DNA of 33,245 nt from an uncultured bacterium (GTDB lineage: Bacteria > Bacteroidota > Ignavibacteria > Kapaibacteriales > UBA4661): assembly GCA_937899715.1 (NCBI GenBank), contig CALCNX010000054.1:1-33245 (forward strand), given 5' to 3'. This document shows, in pieces, positions 8,601 to 15,349 of this stretch. The notes below the pieces were generated by a model, which was given only the letters and a program-made list of their open reading frames with translations, did not search any database and was not told the DNA's origin. Position numbers and translations under genes: made by a program. The stretch's first letter is position 1. Each line of letters opens with the position of its first letter.

Positions 8601-9286
8601 TCGTGAATGGTGTTTTGGTAAGCCGCCAGTTCCTCTTCCGAAAGCAAGCGCACATCTCCCAGTTGGCTCATTTTCTTTTCTAATTTTTCCTTTGCCGACC
8701 GTGCTTGTTCAAAGGCGGCAGCAGAAACTGTAGAATATTCATCTGTTCCCGTCATTTGCTCCAGCAGTGCCGCGCGGTCGTTTTCGGTGGCTTTGAGAAA
8801 CTCGGCAAACTTGCCTTGCGCCAGCATCACCGAACGCAAAAACTGTTCACTCGAAAGACCGCTTATTTCCGCCACTTTCGCTGGAACTTCCGATTTTTTT
8901 TGCGTGAGTAGTACGCCTTCTGCCGTACCGGCTTGCAGTTCCGAAAGCTCCATTTTATCGGATTGCAGCGCACCGTCGGCTTTTTTGCGAGCGCGGGAAA
9001 GTGACCATTTGGAACGGTAACGTTTACCGCCGGATTCAAATTCTACTTCGGCGTAACATTCGCCCGTGTGCCGTGCCATCAGGCTTTCGGGCTTATCCTT
9101 GTCGTAGCGGGCAGCGCGTCCGTAGAGCGCAACGGTGATTGCATCCAAAATCGTGGTTTTCCCTGCGCCCGTCTCGCCCGTGATAAGAAACAAGCCGCTT
9201 TCCGACAAAGGTGTAGCATCAAACGCAATGAAATGTTCGCCGCGAAGCGAGTTCAAATTAGAAAAACGCACAGAAGAAATTTTCAT
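5603..9286 (-). CDS. sbcC: Exonuclease subunit SbcC (Rad50-like ATPase)
   Basis: At 1,227 residues this is a long SbcC (E. coli is about 1,050), the extra length being in the coiled coils. The N-terminal ABC half has Walker A as G37-E-T-G-A-G-K-T44 and a Q-loop in VMLAQGKFAEF. Long coiled coils rich in Glu, Lys and Ala flank a zinc hook C603-F-L-C606. The C-terminal half carries the ABC signature L-S-G-G-E near 1130-1134 and Walker B with D1162 and E1163 (SLFVDEGFGTLD). With SbcD it forms the bacterial Mre11-Rad50 complex, which cuts hairpins, protein-blocked ends and double-strand breaks. Its ATG overlaps the sbcD stop as ATGA, so translation is very likely coupled. Confidence 0.98.
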   Translation of the reverse strand: MKISSVRFSNLNSLRGEHFIAFDATPLSESGLFLITGETGAGKTTILDAITVALYGRAARYDKDKPESLMARHTGECYAEVEFESGGKRYRSKWSLSRARKKADGALQSDKMELSELQAGTAEGVLLTQKKSEVPAKVAEISGLSSEQFLRSVMLAQGKFAEFLKATENDRAALLEQMTGTDEYSTVSAAAFEQARSAKEKLEKKMSQLGDVRLLSEEELAAYQNTIHEKNTASGALEDEMKRLRTVLQWASDVNALEIESTKRKARLEAVQKEFDAFIPERERLSKHHQTAPFHAKLAVFDKTISDIQTLQETIVIAETKHIPEAQAALQTAQDHALEADRTRTARKQELADAQMLFDVVVKKDSVIAAEEEQLSKDRLNADAANTEAVKAKKEFERRTNTLNEKRTKAYAAAEWLRHNGGDKALESALPLLRSTIAQVEEAQKAYATALDALAENEKKLRDAELSIIADSDKRRTLQEAFDKTTALVSNLQTKLETALEGMSAGELEEKIGLCKDQGTALKDQVALAKQSAKKSEELRGLEAYREKCASDILGFQDQSRELQKSLEDAEEKRVLAQRVLDQSRLIAKYEDDRKRLVAGEECFLCGSTHHPFAEHQPTRDESSDEAALKKIEALVKKLNKQSSDLAAQQSRIESDLASTEAGIVRVQLEIAELLTQFDALNAQNNTSYLMDAAYLETVQTTKRDEYKRLNAIKKATEELQASIATERTNTETAKESLSKANTAIAILENLCVTLKGNIPALLDRTNTTLAAFERCKRELDEQCAAFEETVPESPKASQELVQRLTKRSETYAEQNDLERRLRGEAEQLQAGLEELGQAYEEKERTSKRLIEEVSNKEKRLAELRKERAEIFGTKKPDEERKRLEAAIQATEKEYDQAQNAARTAETALGALQSATEENKRRYKDLERDTENNVNDILNAARGQGFASLDDIRSAMMTAEEAERLEYRSKTLSDELLLEQTALREALARFESERKKNLLGEESEEETTSRLEEISGKQKVLLQEMGALQQLLANDEMHKREHTSLTEECATLSMENNRWQKLNNLIGSANGDKFRRFAQGLTLARLVRLANVQLSRLNARYEILKAPDADLALAIVDNEQAGAVRPMESLSGGESFLVSLALALGLSDLASHKTRIDSLFVDEGFGTLDSQTLEEVMTALENLRMRGKTIGIISHVEMLKERITTQIQVRKRGDGVSDVRVVGRKYE

Positions 9287-10527
9287 GCGGCAAATGCTCC
9301 TTCGTCCAAAAGGGTGAGTAATTCCGTGAACGTACTGCGTAACTCGTCTGCTTCTTCGCCTTCCAGTCCCGATTTTTTTAATTTTTCAGCAAAAACCTCT
9401 GTAGGCGAAAATTCTTCTAAACCCGCATCCGTGCTATCGTGAAAAGCCGAGGACGAACCTTCTGCCCGCGCCTGCACGACACGCAAAATCTGCATTTTCT
9501 CATGGTGGTGATTACTGGCAAGTGTGCGAAAATGTTCGTTAATGTCGAGGGTTGAAGTTTTTGCATCGGGAGACAACTGCACTTCAGCAAAGACGGGAAG
9601 CGGATACGCATTACAATCGAATGTCGTGAGAGTATGCTCTGCTTCGGCAAGTGTCCCCGGAAAGCGCACCAAACGTCGAAATGTGGGAAGCGGCACAATT
9701 TCTATGCTGGCGGGATTGGCGGGCAAACACTCCACGACGACCACTTGCTTTTGGTCATCGCGTTCGCTGAAGTCCAACGCGACGGGTGAACCTGAATACC
9801 GCACCCACTCTCGCTTACCGACAATCTGCGGACGGTGTAAATGCCCCAGAGCCACATACTGAAGCCCTTCGGGAAAAGCATCTGCGCCGATTTGCCCTAA
9901 ATTTCCGACGTGAATTTGCTCCTTGTTGTCCAAATCGCCCGTGATACCGCCTTGCGCGAACAAATGACCCGTTGCGATAATAGGCAAACCATTGGTATTC
10001 AGTGTTTGTGCCTCTGCGACGACCTTTTCGTAATGCTCTCGGATTCCAGCGACGAGACGCTGCGAGCGCTCCGCATCGCTTTCGCCCGGCAAGGAATACC
10101 GCAAATCTTTATCGCGCAAAAACGGTACGGCGCAGCAATACCCAAGCATTGCGCCCGATGTGCTTTTGATAGCAATGACTTCATCGGCAATATTCTCCGT
10201 TGCCCCGCCCACGACGTGAATGTTCATTGCTTCCAGAAGATCGCACGGAGCGTTCAGTGCGGCTGGTGAATCGTGATTGCCACCGGTGATGATGATTGTT
10301 CCGCAGCCCGCTTGCACGGCGCGAGTCAGGAAAGAATAGTATTGCCTCAAAGCAGACTGCGGCGGCGTTCCTGTATCAAACACATCTCCGGCGTGAATAA
10401 GAGCATCTATGCGGTGTTCTCGTATCAGATTCAGGATTGCATTCAAAGCAGCTTCGTGCTCGGCGATGAGGTCTTGCCCGTGCAAACGTTTACCTAAGTG
10501 CCAGTCGGCGGTGTGGAGGAATTTCAT
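9283..10527 (-). CDS. sbcD: Exonuclease subunit SbcD (Mre11-like nuclease)
   Basis: The 414-residue protein opens with M-K-F-L-H-T-A-D8-W-H10, followed by HAGD48VFD, GGN84H85D, a GHLF histidine and LGHLHRPQ. These are the five metallophosphoesterase motifs that bind two Mn ions. The N-terminal phosphoesterase domain ends near residue 260; the rest is the capping and SbcC-binding region. The start at 10527 is fixed by the conserved MKFLHTADWH. It is the nuclease half of the SbcCD complex and overlaps sbcC by four bases. A second, imperfect copy of its first codons lies 925 bp upstream on the far side of the hepT/mntA pair, so the present start region may be a product of that insertion. Confidence 0.98.
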   Translation of the reverse strand: MKFLHTADWHLGKRLHGQDLIAEHEAALNAILNLIREHRIDALIHAGDVFDTGTPPQSALRQYYSFLTRAVQAGCGTIIITGGNHDSPAALNAPCDLLEAMNIHVVGGATENIADEVIAIKSTSGAMLGYCCAVPFLRDKDLRYSLPGESDAERSQRLVAGIREHYEKVVAEAQTLNTNGLPIIATGHLFAQGGITGDLDNKEQIHVGNLGQIGADAFPEGLQYVALGHLHRPQIVGKREWVRYSGSPVALDFSERDDQKQVVVVECLPANPASIEIVPLPTFRRLVRFPGTLAEAEHTLTTFDCNAYPLPVFAEVQLSPDAKTSTLDINEHFRTLASNHHHEKMQILRVVQARAEGSSSAFHDSTDAGLEEFSPTEVFAEKLKKSGLEGEEADELRSTFTELLTLLDEGAFAA

Positions 10528-10530
10528 GGT
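10500..10530 (-). repeat. Direct repeat, copy 1: start of sbcD
   Basis: These 31 bases hold the sbcD start codon and its first nine codons. They match 11425-11455 at 27 of 31 positions in the same orientation. Between the two copies lie only mntA and hepT. Confidence 0.8.
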
Positions 10531-10584
10531 ATTGTTTGTGTTGTTTGCTTTTGTAGGAAAGTCTGATGTAGGAATCTCCGGCTT

Positions 10585-10947
10585 CTACCGCTCATCTGTT
10601 GAAAAAGATTTTAATGTACTGCTCGGTGTGGTGGCGGAATTTTGTTGTTCTTGCTCGTAGAATACCTTCCCTACTCTTGTGATGTGTGCCAGCAACGAAG
10701 GATTGTCAATTTGATGGTAGAGTGAAAGGTCAATGGTGTACGGTAGGAGCAAATCATCAAGTTCATTGTCTATGTGGAAAAGCAGTGAGAGGTTTAGATG
10801 GTCGCCGAGAAGCGTTAGGTCAATATCGGAATTCGGGCGCTCGTTGCCCTTCGCACGTGAGCCATAGAGAATGGCTTGGCGTACTTCCTTGTGGGCAGCA
10901 AAAACCGCACATATCCGTTTGATGTCGTCGTTGTGTAAGCCGTACAT
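10585..10947 (-). CDS. mntA: MNT-domain nucleotidyltransferase, MntA-type antitoxin
   Basis: The 120-residue protein has the minimal nucleotidyltransferase motif GSX10DXD exactly: G29-S30, then D41-I-D43, with a third acidic residue at D73 (YTIDLSLY). Such proteins (HI0073/MntA type) pair with HEPN proteins. In characterised type VII toxin-antitoxin systems MntA silences its HEPN toxin by AMPylating a tyrosine. It lies 11 nt after the HEPN gene, the usual order for such pairs. The last 19 residues are a Ser/Thr-rich tail that I do not associate with the family core. An alternative is the HI0073/HI0074-type nucleotidyltransferase whose role is not settled. Confidence 0.87.
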   Translation of the reverse strand: MYGLHNDDIKRICAVFAAHKEVRQAILYGSRAKGNERPNSDIDLTLLGDHLNLSLLFHIDNELDDLLLPYTIDLSLYHQIDNPSLLAHITRVGKVFYEQEQQNSATTPSSTLKSFSTDER

Positions 10948-10958
10948 TGTGTTTGTTG

Positions 10959-11384
10959 CTATGCCTGTTTTCCACTGTGTTTGGCATCCATCGTTTTTTG
11001 GAACGCTGCAAACAAAGGAAAATAGTTGTTCACAATTTTATGAACGATTTCTTGGGCTATTTCTTCGTTGTAGGTATGCGATGTCTTGTTGCGGCTCGTT
11101 ATCATTTCCATCCACCCTGAGCCATCGGCAATGAGTTGAAGCGAAAAAGCCTCTCGCGTTGCATCGCGTGAGCCCGCCACGTTTGCATTTCCTTGATAAT
11201 GAGCATAGTCTTTCATCACATTCCATGCCAGTTCGTGGGTATATTCAAACGCCTGAATCAAGCCTTGCTCTTCCAGTTCCGATAGCGGTCGTTCATGGGC
11301 AAGCTCCACAGCACGGGTCAGGCGGCTGAATGCTTTGGTAAAATTGGCGTATCGCTGTTCCCAGCGTATATCGTGCTCATCCAT
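10959..11384 (-). CDS. hepT: HEPN-domain protein of HepT / HI0074 family (candidate RNase toxin)
   Basis: From the Met at 11384 the protein is 141 residues, the usual size; the frame is open to 11504, but those extra codons overlap a diverged copy of the sbcD start and look non-coding. It is all-helical, with the HI0074-type core FEYTHELAWNVMKDY and the catalytic HEPN motif RX4HXY as R98-N-K-T-S-H103-T-Y105. In HepT toxins R and H cleave RNA and the tyrosine is the site AMPylated by MntA. All three residues are intact, so the pair looks functional. The gene is first in a two-gene unit with mntA, wedged between a T9SS-protein gene and sbcD. Confidence 0.87.
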   Translation of the reverse strand: MDEHDIRWEQRYANFTKAFSRLTRAVELAHERPLSELEEQGLIQAFEYTHELAWNVMKDYAHYQGNANVAGSRDATREAFSLQLIADGSGWMEMITSRNKTSHTYNEEIAQEIVHKIVNNYFPLFAAFQKTMDAKHSGKQA

Positions 11385-11424
11385 TGGTCTTGAGGTTTTG
11401 TGGGAATAGGAAGATTGAAAATAC

Positions 11425-11455
11425 GCCGCTCGGAGGTGTGGAGAAATTTCATGGT
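11425..11455 (-). repeat. Direct repeat, copy 2: relic of the sbcD start upstream of hepT
   Basis: Read on the minus strand from ATG at 11452, this encodes MKFLHTSERR, against MKFLHTADWH in sbcD. It has 27 of 31 bases in common with 10500-10530. The frame does not continue into anything SbcD-like, so it is best seen as a leftover start rather than a gene. Confidence 0.75.
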
Positions 11456-11500
11456 TCAAGTTAAGCGCATTGTAGAAATTGATAGGGGCTATGAATACCA

Positions 11501-13306
11501 TCAATGGATTACGACTAATTGCCGTATTTCAATACCACCTTCCGAACGAATGTGCACGGTATATGTACCGTTTGATAATTGCTGCAGTGGAACAACAATC
11601 TCATAAATCCCTTTTTCCGTTTGCCCCGGCTCACTGATATAGACTGGTCTGCCAGTATTGTCAAAAAGTAGCACTTCAATTATACCGAGCTTGGCAACAA
11701 CATAGCGAATCCTGACATTATCCGTAGCGGGATTTGGAGCAAGATATTGGATTGCATTTTTTCCTTGTTCGGCTTTGGTGATGACTTCTGGGGTGAGGGG
11801 CGTTGTGTTGGCGGGAACAGGTTGCAAAATTATTACTGACCTATTCAAAGTAAATTGGTATCCGACAGACGAAATAGTTCCTAAAAACTCAATTGATGTG
11901 CTTGTGTTTTTCAAAGATTTTGAGCTAGTTAAAATCACACCAATTTGCCCATTTTGCAAATTATTGGCTGGTACTTGGAAGGTCATTAGAAATCGACCTA
12001 GGAAGGTCTCAACTGAATGAGGAGCTATTTCTTTTTTCGTATTAGTATAGAACACAGGTAGATCAATAAGAGTTGTATCTACACTCGTAGTGAAGTTCAG
12101 CATTTGTAGATTTAAAAGCTGGTCACTTACAATTCCTACGGGCGAAGCTCCATTGTGGTCGTAAACAAAAACTGGAATCTCTTGTTTTTTGCCAAACGGC
12201 AGTGCTATATTTTGTACTCCAAGCGCAATCGTCCTTGTTGTGAGATAAATAGTTGCTGCGCTTGACTCTATTTTATTTTGTGGAAATGATACAACGTTTG
12301 ATATGCGTAGGGTAGAGGTTGTTGCTTGCTGTGATTTTGAGCGTAGCTCAAAAAAACTCAGCACATAGTTCGGGCTTATTTTGGAAGTGATTGGAAAAGT
12401 CAAAAAGTAGGAAGTTGTATTATTTTGATTTGTACCAATAGAATCCGCTTTTAGTACGATATTGCCAGGAACCCTCGACGTGCTATTACGAATGGATACT
12501 ACCTCAAGGGCGTTTGTGTCAATATCTATACGGCATTTAATAGAGTCAACTTTCGGAATCTGTACGAATGCCGGAAGAGCCGAAAGAAGCAAAGGTACAA
12601 ACAGTGTTTTTCCATACGGAATTGCGGCTACTGTATCGAAATTTACTTTTAAGGAGGCATGGAATGTAGTATCGCCAATAACTCTTCCCTGAATAACAGC
12701 CCCAACAAGCGATGCCCCAGAACCATAAAAGTATGGTTCTGTATAATAGCCACAACGAGAACACTGATTGGGATTTACATACGATCCGATATAAGTGCTT
12801 GTAGAAATAAAATTAATGCCAAAAGGCTTCTTGTAGCCAATACTCAAAGTTTTTCTAACTGGTGGAATAATTGATTCTTCATACAAACTATATTCATTTT
12901 CGTGGAGCGAATTCATAAATCGAGGTGAGAATGTCGTTGCAGGAAAATATGCCCACGCATTCATTGAACATGCCATTTGAAAGCAATGTGTTACTCCTTC
13001 TGAATTTGTATTCGGATAAAACTCATATAATTTGTTACTGTCTGAGCGCTCGTATCGCACGGACTGAGAAAAAGAATTAAAAACCACACCGTAAGTGAAT
13101 CCATTGATGTAGGTTTCATCTATAACCTCTTCATAAAAAGCAACCGTACTTGTTGTTGAGCCGTTGTAACCATAATACACAAACCGATTTCCCACCGTCA
13201 AATCTTTCATCGGCAAACGCGACTGCGACCAAAGGTTTGAGTAATTGGAACAAAACATGAGAAGACTCACGAAAATGAATACGCTGCAGGCATGGAAGAA
13301 TCGCAT
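11501..13306 (-). CDS. Exported protein with T9SS C-terminal sorting domain
   Basis: From the Met at 13306 the protein is 601 residues with a signal peptide (MRFFHACSVFIFVSLLMF region). The frame stays open to 13438, abutting the umuC stop, but only this Met gives a good signal. The C-terminal 80 residues form a type A T9SS sorting domain: Y-L-A-P-N-P-A-T-D-N, a LFDNTGRPVY strand, GIYEIVVPLQQL and GTYTVHIRSEGG before the end IRQLVVIH. It should be exported across the outer membrane and anchored or released by the T9SS sortase. The body is beta-rich. The segment CRIDIDTNALEVVSI and a second similar stretch near residue 400 faintly resemble cohesin-like strands, which is speculative. No enzyme motif was seen, and its place between repair genes is unexplained. 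Confidence 0.85.
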   Translation of the reverse strand: MRFFHACSVFIFVSLLMFCSNYSNLWSQSRLPMKDLTVGNRFVYYGYNGSTTSTVAFYEEVIDETYINGFTYGVVFNSFSQSVRYERSDSNKLYEFYPNTNSEGVTHCFQMACSMNAWAYFPATTFSPRFMNSLHENEYSLYEESIIPPVRKTLSIGYKKPFGINFISTSTYIGSYVNPNQCSRCGYYTEPYFYGSGASLVGAVIQGRVIGDTTFHASLKVNFDTVAAIPYGKTLFVPLLLSALPAFVQIPKVDSIKCRIDIDTNALEVVSIRNSTSRVPGNIVLKADSIGTNQNNTTSYFLTFPITSKISPNYVLSFFELRSKSQQATTSTLRISNVVSFPQNKIESSAATIYLTTRTIALGVQNIALPFGKKQEIPVFVYDHNGASPVGIVSDQLLNLQMLNFTTSVDTTLIDLPVFYTNTKKEIAPHSVETFLGRFLMTFQVPANNLQNGQIGVILTSSKSLKNTSTSIEFLGTISSVGYQFTLNRSVIILQPVPANTTPLTPEVITKAEQGKNAIQYLAPNPATDNVRIRYVVAKLGIIEVLLFDNTGRPVYISEPGQTEKGIYEIVVPLQQLSNGTYTVHIRSEGGIEIRQLVVIH

Positions 13307-13438
13307 ATAGATAAGAAATGATGGGGAGGAAATGCTCCTCAATGTTGCACAAATCCACAGTTTGGAAGACGAGTACCACAGCACAAAATACGCACAAAAG
13401 CCCTGACTATCAAAAAAACTCTCCGCAATAAAATACAA

Positions 13439-14746
13439 TCACCCCGCCCGCACTACCTTCAATTCTCCCCAATGCGTCGTGTACCTGTGCGAACGCTCGT
13501 CCGTTGCGCCTTGCCATGCGTGGCTTGCCTTGATAGAAGAGCCGGAGGCTGCCAGATGAAGCGCATCCTTCCCGAAGCGCTTATTGAGTGCGTCCATGAC
13601 GTGCATAATGCTTTCATGCCGCGTGTCCGGCTGGGCGAAAATATCTGTTTGTACGCGGTTGCGCGGGGTGAGATCGAAAAGTGTCACGCTTGCTTTTTTG
13701 TAGCCCTGCCCTTCTTGAGCAATCTTGTCCACAAGCATAGAAGCGGCGTTCACAAGGTCAATCGTGGAATCGGTCGGGAACGGCAGCATCGCTTCCCCGC
13801 CATTCGAGAAGTAGTCCTCGGAAGAAAACCGATTCGTGCGCACCGACACCGACACGCAGCCGCAGACGAGACGCAAGCGGCGTAATTTCTCCGCTGCCCG
13901 CCCCGTAAAAGACGCAACGGCTTCGTGGAGCTGGTCTAATGAGGTGACGGCATGGCGAAACGAGCGCGAGTGCAGAATGGAATGTTGATGTTCGTTGGTG
14001 CTTTCCAAACGCACACAGGAAACGCCGCGCAGTTCACGTTGTGTTCGCCAGCCAACGACAGTGGCACGTTTGCGCACCCATTCTTCGGGCGCATTTTTGA
14101 GGTCGAGCGCTGTCATAATGCTGTGCGCTCTGTATGCTTCCGAAAGTTTTCTACCCACGCCCCACACATCGCCAACGGGCATCGTGGCAAGCATCGCATC
14201 AGCAGTTGCTTCGTCCAAACAAGCAAAGATGCTGTTTGTGCCGGCATTCTTTTTTGCCATTCTGTTTGCTGCTTTTGCGAGTGTTTTCGTTGGGGCAATG
14301 CCGATGCTAACGGGAATGCCTGTCCATTGGCGTACGGTGCGGCGCACTTCTTCTGCAAAGGAAAGAAGTTTTTTCCGATTGGCTGCGTAATCGTTGTCCT
14401 GCATCAAGAAATCAAGCTTCATAAACGCCTCATCCACGCTATACACTTCAAAACATTCTTCGGGCAGAAATCCGGCGAGAATATCCATCACGCGGCGCGA
14501 CATATCGCCATAGAGCGCAAAATTGGAGGAGAAAACGTGAACATTGTGCTGCTCTATCACCTTTCGCCATTGGAAATATGGTGCTGCCATCGGTATTCCG
14601 AGCGCTTTGGCTTCATTAGAACGCGCCACAATGCAGCCGTCGTTATTGGACAACACCACGACGGGTTTTCCGTTCAGACGCGGGTTAAACACTCGTTCAC
14701 AAGAGGCAAAAAAGTTATTGCAATCAATCAGAGCAAAAATGGGCAT
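13439..14746 (-). CDS. umuC: DNA polymerase V catalytic subunit UmuC (Y-family)
   Basis: From MPIFALID at 14746 the protein is 435 residues, close to the E. coli length of 422; an upstream Met at 14815 would overlap umuD. Catalytic acids are D8 (ALIDCNNFFASCE) and D105-E106 (YSVDEAF). The NNDGCIVAR fingers motif and the GVGRKL helix-hairpin-helix motif are present. A likely beta-clamp binding motif, Q366-T-D-I-F370, lies near the start of the C-terminal region. UmuC copies damaged DNA by translesion synthesis as part of Pol V with UmuD'. It lies 23 nt after umuD in the same operon. Confidence 0.96.
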   Translation of the reverse strand: MPIFALIDCNNFFASCERVFNPRLNGKPVVVLSNNDGCIVARSNEAKALGIPMAAPYFQWRKVIEQHNVHVFSSNFALYGDMSRRVMDILAGFLPEECFEVYSVDEAFMKLDFLMQDNDYAANRKKLLSFAEEVRRTVRQWTGIPVSIGIAPTKTLAKAANRMAKKNAGTNSIFACLDEATADAMLATMPVGDVWGVGRKLSEAYRAHSIMTALDLKNAPEEWVRKRATVVGWRTQRELRGVSCVRLESTNEHQHSILHSRSFRHAVTSLDQLHEAVASFTGRAAEKLRRLRLVCGCVSVSVRTNRFSSEDYFSNGGEAMLPFPTDSTIDLVNAASMLVDKIAQEGQGYKKASVTLFDLTPRNRVQTDIFAQPDTRHESIMHVMDALNKRFGKDALHLAASGSSIKASHAWQGATDERSHRYTTHWGELKVVRAG

Positions 14747-14769
14747 GGAGAGTAAGGAATACGAGAAGA

Positions 14770-15210
14770 TTAGCGGTTTTCGAGCGAGTGAATAACATAG
14801 GTTACCACGCCCCAAACCTCGAAATTTGTTTCTTCTGTTATTTCGATTGCCTCGCCTTCGTTTGGCTCAGGCTCCAGAAATGTGCGCTTCCCCACACGGC
14901 GCAAGCGACGCACAAGCAAATCACCATCAAGCGCTGCAATAACAATGCTTCGGTCAGTCGCCGTGAGTGAGCGGTCAACGACCAACAAATCTCCCGACCA
15001 CATTCCCACATCGTGCATGGCATCGCCCTCCACACGCACGAAAAACGTCGCCGAAGGCTGCTTCACGAGCATGGCGTTCAGGTCAAGTTTTGTCTCGAAG
15101 TGGTCGTCGGCAGCAGGTGTAGGAAAGCCCGCTCTCACTGAACCGTGAAAGATAGGCAGTTCCAAGGCTTCGCCACGATGGGCAGGATGAATAGATGCAA
15201 CTTTGAGCAT
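14770..15210 (-). CDS. umuD: UmuD-like S24 protein lacking both catalytic residues
   Basis: From the Met at 15210 the protein is 146 residues, close to E. coli UmuD (139), and aligns along its full length. The cleavage-site region is kept: A27-G28-F-P-T-P-A-A-D, against C-G-F-P-S-P-A-A-D. The catalytic serine is replaced: G-D-A64-M stands where UmuD and LexA have G-D-S-M (codon GCC). The catalytic lysine is also replaced: D-G-D-L-L-V-R101-R where E. coli has K97 (codon CGT). The fold residues GDLLVVD and VIAALDGD are conserved. The protein should not cleave itself. It may act uncleaved with UmuC or be cut in trans. The longer frame to 15378 overlaps the cyclase gene and adds nothing UmuD-like. 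Confidence 0.93.
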   Translation of the reverse strand: MLKVASIHPAHRGEALELPIFHGSVRAGFPTPAADDHFETKLDLNAMLVKQPSATFFVRVEGDAMHDVGMWSGDLLVVDRSLTATDRSIVIAALDGDLLVRRLRRVGKRTFLEPEPNEGEAIEITEETNFEVWGVVTYVIHSLENR

Positions 15211-15278
15211 AGCGGCAAAAGGAAGATGTTCAAAATGAAGAGTTGTAAAAGTGCAGCAATGAGCATGGTTTGCCCACA

Positions 15279-15308
15279 CAAATTGATGATTTTCGGGCAC
15301 GAAAGCAA
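15279..15308 (-). promoter_or_regulatory. Candidate promoter for umuDC
   Basis: On the minus strand TTG (15308-15306) is followed after 19 nt by TCAATTTG (15286-15279), one mismatch from TAnnTTTG, about 69 nt before the umuD start. No LexA box of a type I recognise overlaps it. Confidence 0.3.
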
Positions 15309-15349
15309 GAAGAAAATTGAAAATTTTATTGCCTGAAAGCAAGAGAAAA

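Noticed and set aside
10959..11504. Longer hepT start at 11504
   Set aside because: The extra 40 codons overlap the end of the T9SS gene and the sbcD-start relic in another frame; the family begins near the Met at 11384.
13952..14755. Plus-strand open frame of 267 codons
   Set aside because: It is antisense to umuC, whose motifs are clear, and shows no domain.
15211..15349. Search for a LexA/SOS box upstream of umuD
   Set aside because: A TTC-N5-GAA palindrome is visible at 15230-15240, but it is too short and matches no LexA motif I know, so it is not called.
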